A stretch of 64,000 nt of DNA, from positions 496,001 to 560,000 of the forward strand of contig NZ_VORZ01000001.1 in NCBI RefSeq assembly GCF_007997305.1, given 5' to 3'. Below, in pieces: positions 36,281 through 45,286 of the stretch; positions within the stretch are counted from its first letter, which is position 1, and each line of letters begins with the position of its first letter. The translations under genes and the position numbers were made by a program. This stretch comes from Psychrobacter frigidicola (lineage in GTDB: Bacteria; Pseudomonadota; Gammaproteobacteria; Pseudomonadales; Moraxellaceae). The notes below the pieces were generated by a model that was given only the letters and a program-made list of their open reading frames with translations, searched no databases and was not told the origin of the DNA.

Positions 36281-37522
36281 ATGACTAAACCAAAACCAAC
36301 TTTCGCCCCGCAAATCTCCTTACCCGCCACCTATATGCGCGGTGGTACTTCAAAAGGCACGTTCTTTAAATTATCCGACTTACCAGAGCGTTGCCAAGTT
36401 GCAGGACAAGCACGTGACAATTTCTTATTACGAGTCGTTGGAAGCCCCGACCCTTATGGTAAGCAAATAGACGGCTTAGGTAATGGTAGCTCTAGCACGT
36501 CAAAGACGGTTATCTTATCTGAAGCTAAACAAGCAGACCATGATGTAAATTACCTGTTTGGCCAAGTCAATATCGCCAAACCTATGATCGATTGGGCGGG
36601 TAACTGCGGTAACTTAACCGCAGCAGTTGGCGCTTGTGCCATTAATATGGGCTTAGTTGATGCGCAAAAAGTAGCTGACAGTGCCACTAGCGGTATCTGT
36701 GAAGTACGTATTTGGCAGCAGAATATCAGCAAAACCATTATTGCGCATGTGCCTGTTTATCAAGACGCTCAAGGCGAACTACAAGTGCAAGAAACGGGCG
36801 ATTTTGAACTCGACGGCGTAACTTTCCCAGCGGCTGAGGTGAAAATTGAATTTATCGATCCGGTTGACTCCTCCAGTGCTATGTTCCCTACTGGCAATTT
36901 AATTGATGATTTTGAGGTATCCGGTTGTGGCTTACAGACTGATAGCATCAAAGCAACCTTTATTAGTGCCGGTATCCCAACCATCTTTTTAAATGCAAAA
37001 GACTTAGGCTTTACCGGTACGGAACTGCAAGGTGACATTAACAGCGATAGCGAAACCTTATCAAAGCTTGAAAAAATCCGTGCCAAAGGTGGTGTGGCGA
37101 TGGGGCTTTTTAAAGACGAGTCTGATGCGCAAACCAGTCAGCATATGCCAAAACTGGCATGGGTAGCACCGGCAGCAAGCTATACCGCATCGAGTGGTAG
37201 CAAAGTATCTGTGGATGATATAGATTTAGTCGTGCGCGCTATGAGTATGGGACAGTTGCATCATGCTATGATGGGCACAGCAGCAGTTGCGATTGCCGCT
37301 GCAGCGACGACGCAAGGTACGTTAGTTAATACTGTTTCTCAAAAGCAAGCAGGTGGCGGTGAGCTTAACGAGGTGCGTTTTGGTCATCCCTCAGGCACAC
37401 TATTAGTTGGTGGTAAAACTGAACAAGTCGATGGACGCTGGCAAGCCAAAAAGGTATCGATGAGTCGCTCAGCGCGTCGTATAATGGTCGGTGAAGTTTT
37501 CGTCCCAGCGGATGCTTTTTAA
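36281..37522 (+). CDS. prpF: 2-Methylaconitate isomerase PrpF
   Basis: This 413-residue enzyme of the PrpF/diaminopimelate-epimerase-like fold isomerises the AcnD product so that it can be hydrated to methylisocitrate. Conserved segments are TYMRGGTSKGTFF near the start, DGLGNGSSSTSKTVIL, and WAGNCGNLTAAVGACA with the catalytic-site cysteine. The C-terminal GEVFVP end is also typical. An AAGGA ribosome binding site lies upstream. A perfect terminator follows the gene. Confidence 0.95.
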   Translation: MTKPKPTFAPQISLPATYMRGGTSKGTFFKLSDLPERCQVAGQARDNFLLRVVGSPDPYGKQIDGLGNGSSSTSKTVILSEAKQADHDVNYLFGQVNIAKPMIDWAGNCGNLTAAVGACAINMGLVDAQKVADSATSGICEVRIWQQNISKTIIAHVPVYQDAQGELQVQETGDFELDGVTFPAAEVKIEFIDPVDSSSAMFPTGNLIDDFEVSGCGLQTDSIKATFISAGIPTIFLNAKDLGFTGTELQGDINSDSETLSKLEKIRAKGGVAMGLFKDESDAQTSQHMPKLAWVAPAASYTASSGSKVSVDDIDLVVRAMSMGQLHHAMMGTAAVAIAAAATTQGTLVNTVSQKQAGGGELNEVRFGHPSGTLLVGGKTEQVDGRWQAKKVSMSRSARRIMVGEVFVPADAF

Positions 37523-37541
37523 ATCTAGTACCAAACTCAAG

Positions 37542-37576
37542 AAAAATGGACTGCCTATATGCAGTCCATTTTTTAT
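37542..37576 (+). terminator. Rho-independent terminator of prpF
   Basis: Perfect 13-bp stem (AAAAATGGACTGC / GCAGTCCATTTTT) with a 6-base loop and T-rich tail. Confidence 0.93.
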
Positions 37577-37732
37577 TTATAAAAGTAAGATTAGCTTTTG
37601 TGAATGGTATTATTCAATATTAGCAAGCAGCCACTGTATTTTGAGATAAAAGTGCAGGATAATACTATAATTAATAATTTTCTCTTTATTGACTCTGATT
37701 TTTGCCATTAACATTAAGACCAAAACCCTAGT

Positions 37733-39613
37733 ATGCCAAAACCATCTAAGCTATCCAAACCGCCCCGCGTGTTATCAGACAATCCTTTTCTTAATACTGC
37801 GCCGATTGAAAAGACCGAACGGCGCGCGCTGCTGTGGAATATCCTCAAAAAACTAGCCGTATTTGCCGCGCCTTATAAAACCTTAATCATTGCTACCCTG
37901 ATTTTAACGGTGCTCGGCTCCTTTACTGCACAGGTTAATGCCTTTGTACTGCGCTATACTGTCGATACTTTAACTGAGATTGCAGCCCTTGCCGACCCTT
38001 GGCAGGCAGGTTGGCGCATGCTCGGTATTATTAGCGCTATTCTTTTGACCAAAGAAATATTATCGATATTTATCTCTTTTGGCCAGCGCTACTTTGGTGA
38101 AAAAATTCGTATCAATCTCTCTCGGGATTTATCGCAGCGTATTATCGAGCGTATTTTGACTTATCGTATGGCGTTTTATACGGATAGTAAGAACGATAGC
38201 GGTAAGTTGCAGACCCGTATTGATTATGGCGTCAGCAGTCTGACCAGCTTAGTGCAAAACTTTTTTATCGATATGTTGCCGCTGTTTGCTAGTGCTATTG
38301 TATCGCTGATTATTATGTTTTCGACTAACTTTTGGATTGGTCTAGTCGGCCTTATCATCATACCGATTTACTTTTTCATCAGTCAAAGACAAGCGCGACG
38401 CCTGCAAGGTTTTCGTCGGCAGATGCGCGGCTTTAGAGAGGCCAAAAGCGGCCTCGTGATCTCGCTTATTAATTCAGTAAGTGTGGTCAAATCATTCGTC
38501 CGTGAGTCGATTGAAGCGGATAAGCATTTAAAGATTCAAAAAGAGATGACTGAAAATCAGCTACGCATTCGCAGTATTGGCTTTATTTATGATGCGGTAA
38601 AAACCTTTATTGAGCAGATCGGCATCGTGGTTATCATCGTACTAACGGCCTACTTTGTATTAAAAGGTGAGATGACAATCGGCATGGTTTTGTTTCATGT
38701 GTTACTGTTTCAAAACGTCGCCGCCCCTATTCGCCAATTACACCGTATCTATGATCAAATTAATAACGCTTTGACCTATGCTGAAGGCTTTTTTGAGATT
38801 TTAGAAGATGACGCGCAAGTTGAAAACATAGACGGTATCAGTAGCGCAAATCTACAAGGCCATATCGAGCTTAAAAATGTAGACTTTACTTATCCGAACG
38901 GCACAAAAGCTTTAGAAGACGTCAGCTTTACTATCAAGCCTAATCGTATAACTGCGTTGGTCGGCCTCTCTGGCGCTGGCAAGAGCACGATTATCAGTTT
39001 ATTAGTAAAATTCTATCAGCCAGACTCAGGTACGATATGTTTAGATGGTCACGACCTACAAGATTGCGATACCCATGAATTGCGCCAGCGTATTGGACTC
39101 GTGCTACAAAGCAATCATATTTTCTCAGGGACGATCAGTGAAAATATCCGCTATGGGGATATGTATGCCAGTGATGATGATATTATTATTGCTGCCAAAA
39201 AAGCCTCTATTCACGAGCAAATTTTGGCTCTACCTAATGGCTACGAGAGCGAGGCAAAATCGTTATCAGGCGGTCAGCAGCAGCGTATTGCTTTGGCACG
39301 AATGTTTTTAAAAGATCCGCCGATTGTGTTTTTGGACGAACCGACCGCAAGCCTGGATGCGATTGCCAGTCAGCAGATTAAAAAAAGCCTTGATCTCATT
39401 AAAAAAGACCGCACGGTGATTATCGTCTCACACAATATTGCCCAAATTATTGATGCTGATGATTTAGTCGTGATAGAAAACGGCCGCGTGGTTGAGACGG
39501 GCACGCATGAAGAGCTGTATGCGCAACATGGCAAGTATTTTGAGATATTTAACGCCATGTCCGATAGTTTAAACTTAGATAAAATCAGCCAAACCTTATC
39601 TATCAACTCTTAA
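37733..39613 (+). CDS. ABC exporter, fused membrane and ATP-binding domains (MsbA/MDR-like)
   Basis: This 626-residue half-transporter has an N-terminal domain with about six membrane helices (residues 40-340) and a C-terminal ATPase. The ATPase has Walker A GLSGAGKST, signature LSGGQQQRIALARMF, Walker B PIVFLDEPTASLDA and switch histidine in IIVSHN. It should act as a homodimer exporting a lipid, peptide or drug; the substrate is unknown. It lies downstream of the prpF terminator and upstream of two acetyltransferase genes on the same strand, with no clear functional link. No strong ribosome binding site was seen. Confidence 0.9.
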   Translation: MPKPSKLSKPPRVLSDNPFLNTAPIEKTERRALLWNILKKLAVFAAPYKTLIIATLILTVLGSFTAQVNAFVLRYTVDTLTEIAALADPWQAGWRMLGIISAILLTKEILSIFISFGQRYFGEKIRINLSRDLSQRIIERILTYRMAFYTDSKNDSGKLQTRIDYGVSSLTSLVQNFFIDMLPLFASAIVSLIIMFSTNFWIGLVGLIIIPIYFFISQRQARRLQGFRRQMRGFREAKSGLVISLINSVSVVKSFVRESIEADKHLKIQKEMTENQLRIRSIGFIYDAVKTFIEQIGIVVIIVLTAYFVLKGEMTIGMVLFHVLLFQNVAAPIRQLHRIYDQINNALTYAEGFFEILEDDAQVENIDGISSANLQGHIELKNVDFTYPNGTKALEDVSFTIKPNRITALVGLSGAGKSTIISLLVKFYQPDSGTICLDGHDLQDCDTHELRQRIGLVLQSNHIFSGTISENIRYGDMYASDDDIIIAAKKASIHEQILALPNGYESEAKSLSGGQQQRIALARMFLKDPPIVFLDEPTASLDAIASQQIKKSLDLIKKDRTVIIVSHNIAQIIDADDLVVIENGRVVETGTHEELYAQHGKYFEIFNAMSDSLNLDKISQTLSINS

Positions 39614-39736
39614 AGGGTTAATGAGCGCTTAAAAGGGGTTGAGATGTGTAAATATAGTTGCAATCCATTTACTATGCCCTATCTAATCACTATCAATTTA
39701 TCTAATTCCTATTAAGTCGCTAAAAGCTGTCTAACT

Positions 39737-40336
39737 ATGACCTGTGAATTTTCTTTAAAAACGTTCGATGAGCTGACCTCCGTTGATCTTTATCATATTT
39801 TAAAAGCGCGCTCGCAAGTATTTGTGGTCGAGCAAAACTGCGCTTATCAAGATATTGATGAAGTGGATTTTGATTGTCTGCATTTGGTCGCTCATAAAAA
39901 TGAGAAACTTATTGGGTACTGCCGAATCATTGCGCCTAAATTTAATACAGTTAAGTCTAAGCCGTACAATTCAGCGAACGCTTCAGGGGTCATGCCGGCA
40001 ATTGGCAGAGTGTTGGTATTGCCAGAGTATCGCGGTAGCGGCTTAGCACGCCAAATTATGACGCAAGCCATTAAATATTGCCGTAAACAATATGGTAAAA
40101 AGCCCATTGCCATCTCAGCACAAACTTATTTAATCCGTTTCTACGAATCGCTCGGGTTTGTCCCTAATAGTGAGTTTTATCTGGAGGATGGTCTTGAACA
40201 TGTCGATATGATTTTGCATCTACGCAAAAAAGTTAAAGCAACCTCTCCCCGCTCAGGTTCAGCAAAAATTCTAACGAATCTACTTATAGTACTTGTTCTG
40301 TTGTTTATCGCCGGCTTGGCTTATTTAACGCTATAA
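39737..40336 (+). CDS. ElaA-like GNAT acetyltransferase with C-terminal membrane helix
   Basis: This 199-residue protein has a GNAT acetyltransferase domain of the ElaA group (residues about 1-155): LKARSQVFVVEQNCAYQDID, IGRVLVLPEYRGSGLARQIM for acetyl-CoA binding, and YLIRFYESLGFVP. Unusually, after a basic Ser/Arg linker, residues about 176-199 form a single hydrophobic helix (LLIVLVLLFIAGLAYL) at the very C-terminus, so it may be tail-anchored in the inner membrane. The next gene is a close relative without this helix. The acetyl acceptor is unknown. Confidence 0.85.
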   Translation: MTCEFSLKTFDELTSVDLYHILKARSQVFVVEQNCAYQDIDEVDFDCLHLVAHKNEKLIGYCRIIAPKFNTVKSKPYNSANASGVMPAIGRVLVLPEYRGSGLARQIMTQAIKYCRKQYGKKPIAISAQTYLIRFYESLGFVPNSEFYLEDGLEHVDMILHLRKKVKATSPRSGSAKILTNLLIVLVLLFIAGLAYLTL

Positions 40337-40429
40337 CGGGGTTTACTAAACATTGTTTTTACTGAGATGCTTTGTAGGCAGAATGGAATAACAGACGCAA
40401 CCCCATAAAATATAGGGAAAATTCAACAC

Positions 40430-40993
40430 ATGTCCTTCAAAACAATGCCAAGTACGACCACACAGAATAAAAAATCTGTCTCTTTGTCAGCATCAGCACT
40501 ACCATTAGTATCAGTTGCCTGGCAACTAACGAGTTTCGCTGAGCTGAGCCCCTATCAAATCTATACCATCATTCAAGCACGCGAACAGGTTTTTGTAAAA
40601 GACCAGCACTGCATTTATATCGATGCCGATGGCCTTGATTTTGAAGCGATGCATTTATCAGCCTATAACGACGATGCTAATACCAATACTGATAATAATG
40701 ACAATCCTCAGCTACTGGCCTATTGCCGGATACTGGTGCCAAGTACGGCACAAGGCTATCCGCGTATCGGTCGGGTATTGGTATTGGCTGATTATCGTGG
40801 TCATGGGCTGGCACGTGAGCTGATGATACAAGCTATTGAGTATTGTCATAACCAATTTCCCAAGCAGCCCATTCATATATCAGCCCAGACTTATTTGATA
40901 GAATTTTATCAATCATTGGGGTTTGTCTGCGAAGGCGACGTTTATAGTGAGGAAGGTATTGAGCATATGCATATGGTTTTACCAGCCCCTTAA
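40430..40993 (+). CDS. ElaA-like GNAT acetyltransferase, second copy
   Basis: This 187-residue protein is a paralog of the preceding gene. It shares IIQAREQVFVKDQHCIYIDA, IGRVLVLADYRGHGLARELM and YLIEFYQSLGFVCEG. It has an extra Asp/Asn-rich loop (near residues 84-96) and no C-terminal membrane helix. The first 25 residues are Ser/Thr-rich, and a start at the ATG five codons on is possible. The tandem arrangement suggests local duplication followed by divergence. Confidence 0.87.
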   Translation: MSFKTMPSTTTQNKKSVSLSASALPLVSVAWQLTSFAELSPYQIYTIIQAREQVFVKDQHCIYIDADGLDFEAMHLSAYNDDANTNTDNNDNPQLLAYCRILVPSTAQGYPRIGRVLVLADYRGHGLARELMIQAIEYCHNQFPKQPIHISAQTYLIEFYQSLGFVCEGDVYSEEGIEHMHMVLPAP

Positions 40994-41115
40994 ACGTAAA
41001 GTATTTACGCAATCTTCTTTTAAACCCTTGTTTTACACTATGTCACTATCGTTTCATATTGAGTATGCTACTTTTAATTATGCTAATCCTAATTAAGTTA
41101 CTTTTTATAAATTAA

Positions 41116-41137
41116 TGATAATTAATATGCATTATCA
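41116..41137. promoter_or_regulatory. Palindrome upstream of prpD
   Basis: TGATAAT (41116-41122) and ATTATCA (41131-41137) are perfect inverted arms separated by eight bases, 24 bases before the prpD start. The half-sites equal those of a Fur box, but the spacing is eight bases where Fur boxes have one, so assignment to Fur is doubtful. Confidence 0.4.
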
Positions 41138-41161
41138 ATACTCAAGGATGAGGAGACGATT

Positions 41162-42679
41162 ATGTCTAGTGTAGATAGAGTCACCGTAGAGAGCAACGTG
41201 CGTCCAGAATATGATACAGAAATTCAAAAAATCGCTGATTATGTTCTCGATTATTCTATAGATAAGGATTCTGAAAATAGTGAAGATGCTTGGAATACGG
41301 CACGTTATTGTTTAATGGACACCCTGGGCTGTGGTCTACTGGCGTTACGCTTTCCCGAATGTACCAAGCATTTAGGCCCAACCTGTGCTGATCAAATTAC
41401 TCTAAACGGTGCGCGCGTTCCTGGCACTTCCTATCGTCTTGATCCCATCAAAGCGGCCTTTGATATTGGCGCTATGGTACGCTGGCTTGACTATAATGAC
41501 ACGTGGCTGGCGGCAGAATGGGGACATCCGTCTGATAACTTGGGCGGTATTTTAGCCGTAGCCGACTATATCAGTCAGCAAAACATCAGCCAAGGCTATG
41601 CGCCACTCATTATGAAAGATGTGTTAGAGGCCATGATTATGGCACACGAAATCCAAGGGGTAATCGCGCTTGAGAACTCCTTTAACCGTGTCGGTCTCGA
41701 TCATGTGTTTTTAGTTAAACTGGCATCAACTGCCGTCGTTGCTAAGCTATATGACCTACCACGTGAACGTATTATGGCTGCCATCTCGCAAGCGATCGTC
41801 GATGGACAAGCGCTGCGTACTTATCGGCACGCACCCAATGCTGGTAGCCGAAAATCATGGGCGGCAGGCGATGCCACCAGTCGTGCAGTACGCTTGGTAG
41901 ATATTACCCGCCGTGGGGAGATGGGCATACCGGGGGCGCTAACGGCACCGCAGTGGGGGTTTTATGATGTGCTCTTCAGCCATACCAATGCAGATCTAGC
42001 CACTAAACCTGAGAATGAAAGACAATTTACCTTTCAGCGTGAGTTTGGCAGCTATGTGATGGAAAATATCTTATTTAAGCTCAGTTTTCCAGCAGAGTTC
42101 CATGCACAGACCGCATGTGAAGCAGCCGTTATTCTGCATCCCCGTATTGAAGACAATATTGATAACATCGAAAAAATTGTGATTAATACTCATGAATCAG
42201 CGATTCGTATTATCTCAAAAGAAGGCACCCTGGACAATCCTGCTGATCGCGACCACTGTTTGCAATATATGGTGGCTGTACCGTTGTTAACGGGTGATTT
42301 AATGGCTGAGAATTACGAAGATGACTATCACGCTCAGCATCATATCTTTATTGATGGGTTACGGCGCAAAATGGTAGTAGAAGAAGATCCGCACTATTCA
42401 AAAGACTACCATGACCCAGACAAGCGCTCGATTGCCAATGCCATTCAGATATTCTTTAAAGATGGCACCAGCACTGATAAAGTGGCAGTCGAATACCCTA
42501 TCGGACATAAACGTCGACGCGCGGAAGGCATTCCGGTATTAGAAGCTAAGTTTCAGGCCAGTCTCGCCACTCGGTTTATTAGCAGTCGCTGTGATGAAAT
42601 TGTTGCACTGTGTAATGACCAAGACCAATTAGAACAAACACCCGTCAATGAATTTATGGCGCTGTTTGTCACTAATTAG
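41162..42679 (+). CDS. prpD: 2-Methylcitrate dehydratase PrpD (MmgE/PrpD family)
   Basis: This 505-residue cytosolic enzyme dehydrates 2-methylcitrate and does not need an Fe-S cluster in the characterised enterobacterial enzyme. MmgE/PrpD-family landmarks are WNTARYCLMDTLGCGLLALR, MVRWLDYNDTWLAAEWGHPSDNLGG and YRHAPNAGSRKSWAAGDATSR, and a C-terminal YPIGHKRRRAEG. A GGATGAGGAG site precedes the ATG. It is 3.6 kb from prpF and separately transcribed. Its presence together with AcnD and PrpF gives the cell two routes for the same step. Confidence 0.95.
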   Translation: MSSVDRVTVESNVRPEYDTEIQKIADYVLDYSIDKDSENSEDAWNTARYCLMDTLGCGLLALRFPECTKHLGPTCADQITLNGARVPGTSYRLDPIKAAFDIGAMVRWLDYNDTWLAAEWGHPSDNLGGILAVADYISQQNISQGYAPLIMKDVLEAMIMAHEIQGVIALENSFNRVGLDHVFLVKLASTAVVAKLYDLPRERIMAAISQAIVDGQALRTYRHAPNAGSRKSWAAGDATSRAVRLVDITRRGEMGIPGALTAPQWGFYDVLFSHTNADLATKPENERQFTFQREFGSYVMENILFKLSFPAEFHAQTACEAAVILHPRIEDNIDNIEKIVINTHESAIRIISKEGTLDNPADRDHCLQYMVAVPLLTGDLMAENYEDDYHAQHHIFIDGLRRKMVVEEDPHYSKDYHDPDKRSIANAIQIFFKDGTSTDKVAVEYPIGHKRRRAEGIPVLEAKFQASLATRFISSRCDEIVALCNDQDQLEQTPVNEFMALFVTN

Positions 42680-42718
42680 CTGATTAATTACATCTTTAAA
42701 ATAACTTAAATTGATACT

Positions 42719-42749
42719 GTCAATAACGTGGGTTTACCACGGTATTGAC
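42719..42749. repeat. Hairpin at the convergent ends of prpD and the SDR gene
   Basis: GTCAATA-A-CGTGG pairs with CCACG-G-TATTGAC around a 5-base loop (12 pairs, one mismatch). It includes the stop codon of the minus-strand SDR gene. No T-run follows on either strand, so it may only stabilise mRNA ends. Confidence 0.55.
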
Positions 42750-43504
42750 TCCCCTGCCCAATCAACAAAGCTGCCGCTGTCTGTCGCACTTAGGCCTACC
42801 AATACTTCAAGCAAGCATTCTGCGCTATAGGCTGGTGTAAATAGATGACCTTCAGTCACATTCGCTTGAAAGGGTGCAGACAGTTGTGTATTCACAGTAC
42901 CTGGCTGCATCACCACCACGCAAACATCTTTAAGCGCCCGTGCCCACTCAATGCTTAAGTTTTTCATACCCATATTGAGGGCAGCCTTGCTCATACGGTA
43001 ACTGTACCAGCCACCCACTTGGTTATCACTAATACTACCTACCCGTGCTGATATCGTTGCAAAAATTGCTGGTTGCTCATTACTGCGTTCAGCCTTAGCC
43101 AGTAACGGCTTGATATGCTTTGCAATCAGAAGACCAGCCAGGGCATTGATTTGCATATTTTGTAGAAAGAAATCCGTACCAACTTGTCTGAGCGCTTTTT
43201 CAGGTTGTGCCGTTTCGGTATGCAATAGCCCTACGCAGTTAATGACCCAATCAAGGTGCGCGCTATGCTGCTTTATAATATCAGCACCCTGCTCAATACT
43301 GTCCTCGTCGCTGACATCCATTTGCAACCAATGCAAATTGTCCGCCTCAAAGTCAGGCACACTTCTATGATAGGTAGCAAAAACGCGAATATCGCTTTGC
43401 TCATTAGCGGTTGCAGTCACCAACTGTCTAACCATGGCTTGACCGATGCCGCCAGTACCGCCGATAATCAGATAGGTTTTGTTGTTCACACTGTTATTCG
43501 TCAT
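42734..43504 (-). CDS. SDR family NAD(P)-dependent oxidoreductase
   Basis: This 256-residue Rossmann-fold enzyme has the nucleotide-binding GGTGGIG at residues 15-21, an NCVG variant of the NNAG motif (VINCVGLLH), a catalytic Ser in ISARVGS and the YxxxK pair in YSYRMSK. It resembles CsgA-like short-chain dehydrogenases; the substrate is unknown. AAGGAG lies well placed before the ATG (read on the minus strand). It is convergent with prpD. Confidence 0.9.
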   Translation of the reverse strand: MTNNSVNNKTYLIIGGTGGIGQAMVRQLVTATANEQSDIRVFATYHRSVPDFEADNLHWLQMDVSDEDSIEQGADIIKQHSAHLDWVINCVGLLHTETAQPEKALRQVGTDFFLQNMQINALAGLLIAKHIKPLLAKAERSNEQPAIFATISARVGSISDNQVGGWYSYRMSKAALNMGMKNLSIEWARALKDVCVVVMQPGTVNTQLSAPFQANVTEGHLFTPAYSAECLLEVLVGLSATDSGSFVDWAGESIPW

Positions 43505-43669
43505 ACTGACTCCTTGTCGTAGTTCTTAAGTTCAATAATTGATATCAAATACAGTATTTTTCATTAATTTAGTATGGCTACTTTTCTGAATACTTACCAA
43601 TTTATATTGTTGCAGCATTCGCTGATTTATCCTATTTTTTTAATCTGACTCTACTTTATTTTCGATAGA

Positions 43670-43693
43670 GAAAAGCCGCCTCATTGGGCGGCT
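43670..43693 (-). terminator. Rho-independent terminator of the NCS2 permease gene
   Basis: On the minus strand a 7-bp GC-rich stem (AGCCGCC / GGCGGCT) is followed by TTTTCTC, about 55 bases after the permease stop codon. Confidence 0.8.
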
Positions 43694-43746
43694 AATACAT
43701 CAAAAGCAAGTCTTTAGATTACCCTATATAAGGATAAGGAACATCG

Positions 43747-45234
43747 TTAATGTGCAGCTGGTTTTTCTACTTCTACCACTGGAACTTCATTGTGGTCTAC
43801 GTCAAACAACTTACCTTCAGTAAAGTAATCGCCTTCAGTCAAATCTAAGATAACTACAGGGCGTACTGAACGGTCTTCAGTACCAGCAGCGAACACAGAC
43901 TGATTCTCTGAGTTACCCGTTTTAAGATGGTTAAATAACAAGTTCAGTAGAATAGCCATAATCGCAGCAGAGCTGATACCTGAATGGAAAATAGTGGCGA
44001 ACCAATCTGGGAACTGATCATAAAATGCAGGAGCCGCAATCGGTAACATACCAAAGCCGATAGAGGTCGCAACAATGATAAGGTTCATGTTGTTGGTGTA
44101 GCTAACTTGCGCCAAGGTGCGGATACCACTGGCTGCTACGGTACCAAACAGTACTATACCCGCGCCGCCAAGCACTGCAGTAGGAACGGCAGCAATAACG
44201 CGACCCATAACAGGCATCAAGCCTAGAACAACTAAGATGATACCGGCGTAAGCGACTACAAAACGGCTTTTAACACCGGTTACAGCAACCAAACCAACGT
44301 TTTGCGCAAAGGCACTTTGAGTGAAAGAGCCAAACATAGGAGCGATGATACTCGCCGCCATATCAGCACGTAGACCATCACCTAAGCGTTTTGAATCGAT
44401 GTCGGTACCAATAATATCGCCAACAGCTAAAATATCCGCTGAGGTTTCTACTAAAATAACCAGCACTACAATGAACATAGAAATAATGGCGGCAAGCTCA
44501 AAGGTCGGCGCACCAAAATGGAATGGGCTAGGAAAGGCGAAGATAGATCCGGTCATAACGCCAGCGAAACTGACAAGGCCGAATGCCCAAGCGGCAATTG
44601 TGCCGATGACAATAGCAAGCAAAATGGATAAGCGACTAATAGCAGCATTACCAAGTTTACTTAGTAGTAATACGATTAACAAGGTAAAGCCGGCCAAACC
44701 AATATTGGTCACGCTACCGAAGTCAGGTGCACTTCTATTGCCACCCATTGCCCAACCTGCGGCCACTGGCATCAAGGTTAAGCCAATAGTGGTGATGACC
44801 GTACCTGTGACGAGCGGTGGAAAGAACCTAATAATCTTAGAGAAAAAGGGCGTTATTAGAAATCCGAGAATAGACGCTGCAATGACGGCACCAAATACAG
44901 AAGGTAGTCCGCCTCCTGAAGTCACAATCGCGACGACGGTCGCCACACTCGCAAAAGACACCCCTTGTACTAATGGCAGCTGAGAACCAAAGAACGGGAC
45001 ACCGATGGTCTGCAGCAAGGTCGCTAGGCCACCAATAAATAAAGACGCTGCAATCAATAAGCCGATTTCAGAAGGTCCCAGTCCAGCGGCCTGACCGACG
45101 ATCAATGGAACGGCAATAATGCCACCATACATCGTAAGTACGTGTTGAAAGCCATAAGCAATATTAGCGCCAACGCCCAAGTTTTCATCTTCTGGTCGCT
45201 CGAACGTTGGATTAGAGGTGGATTTAATATCCAT
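43747..45234 (-). CDS. NCS2-family nucleobase:cation symporter (xanthine/urate permease)
   Basis: The longest frame starts at 45255, but Met8 at 45234 is preferred because GGGAG precedes it, giving 495 residues. The protein has about 14 hydrophobic helices and the NCS2 signature QSAFAQNVGLVAVTGVKSR, with the helix-8 Glu in LVETSADILAVGDI. The pattern is closer to xanthine/uric-acid permeases than to uracil permease UraA. It probably imports a purine by proton symport. The hpt-like gene at 54591 could use salvaged purines, but the two are far apart. Confidence 0.88.
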   Translation of the reverse strand: MDIKSTSNPTFERPEDENLGVGANIAYGFQHVLTMYGGIIAVPLIVGQAAGLGPSEIGLLIAASLFIGGLATLLQTIGVPFFGSQLPLVQGVSFASVATVVAIVTSGGGLPSVFGAVIAASILGFLITPFFSKIIRFFPPLVTGTVITTIGLTLMPVAAGWAMGGNRSAPDFGSVTNIGLAGFTLLIVLLLSKLGNAAISRLSILLAIVIGTIAAWAFGLVSFAGVMTGSIFAFPSPFHFGAPTFELAAIISMFIVVLVILVETSADILAVGDIIGTDIDSKRLGDGLRADMAASIIAPMFGSFTQSAFAQNVGLVAVTGVKSRFVVAYAGIILVVLGLMPVMGRVIAAVPTAVLGGAGIVLFGTVAASGIRTLAQVSYTNNMNLIIVATSIGFGMLPIAAPAFYDQFPDWFATIFHSGISSAAIMAILLNLLFNHLKTGNSENQSVFAAGTEDRSVRPVVILDLTEGDYFTEGKLFDVDHNEVPVVEVEKPAAH

Positions 45235-45268
45235 AGATAGGTGTGCTCCCTGCATGTTGTATTGTTAA

Positions 45269-45286
45269 TGTATCCTAACTGATACA
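45269..45286. promoter_or_regulatory. Palindrome upstream of the NCS2 permease
   Basis: TGTATC-N6-GATACA, perfect 6-base arms, lies 35 bases before the permease start. It is a plausible operator; the regulator is unknown. Confidence 0.4.

Noticed and set aside
44321-44983. A 220-codon plus-strand ORF inside the NCS2 permease gene
   Set aside because: It is antisense to a well-supported membrane protein and has a low-complexity product without a ribosome binding site.
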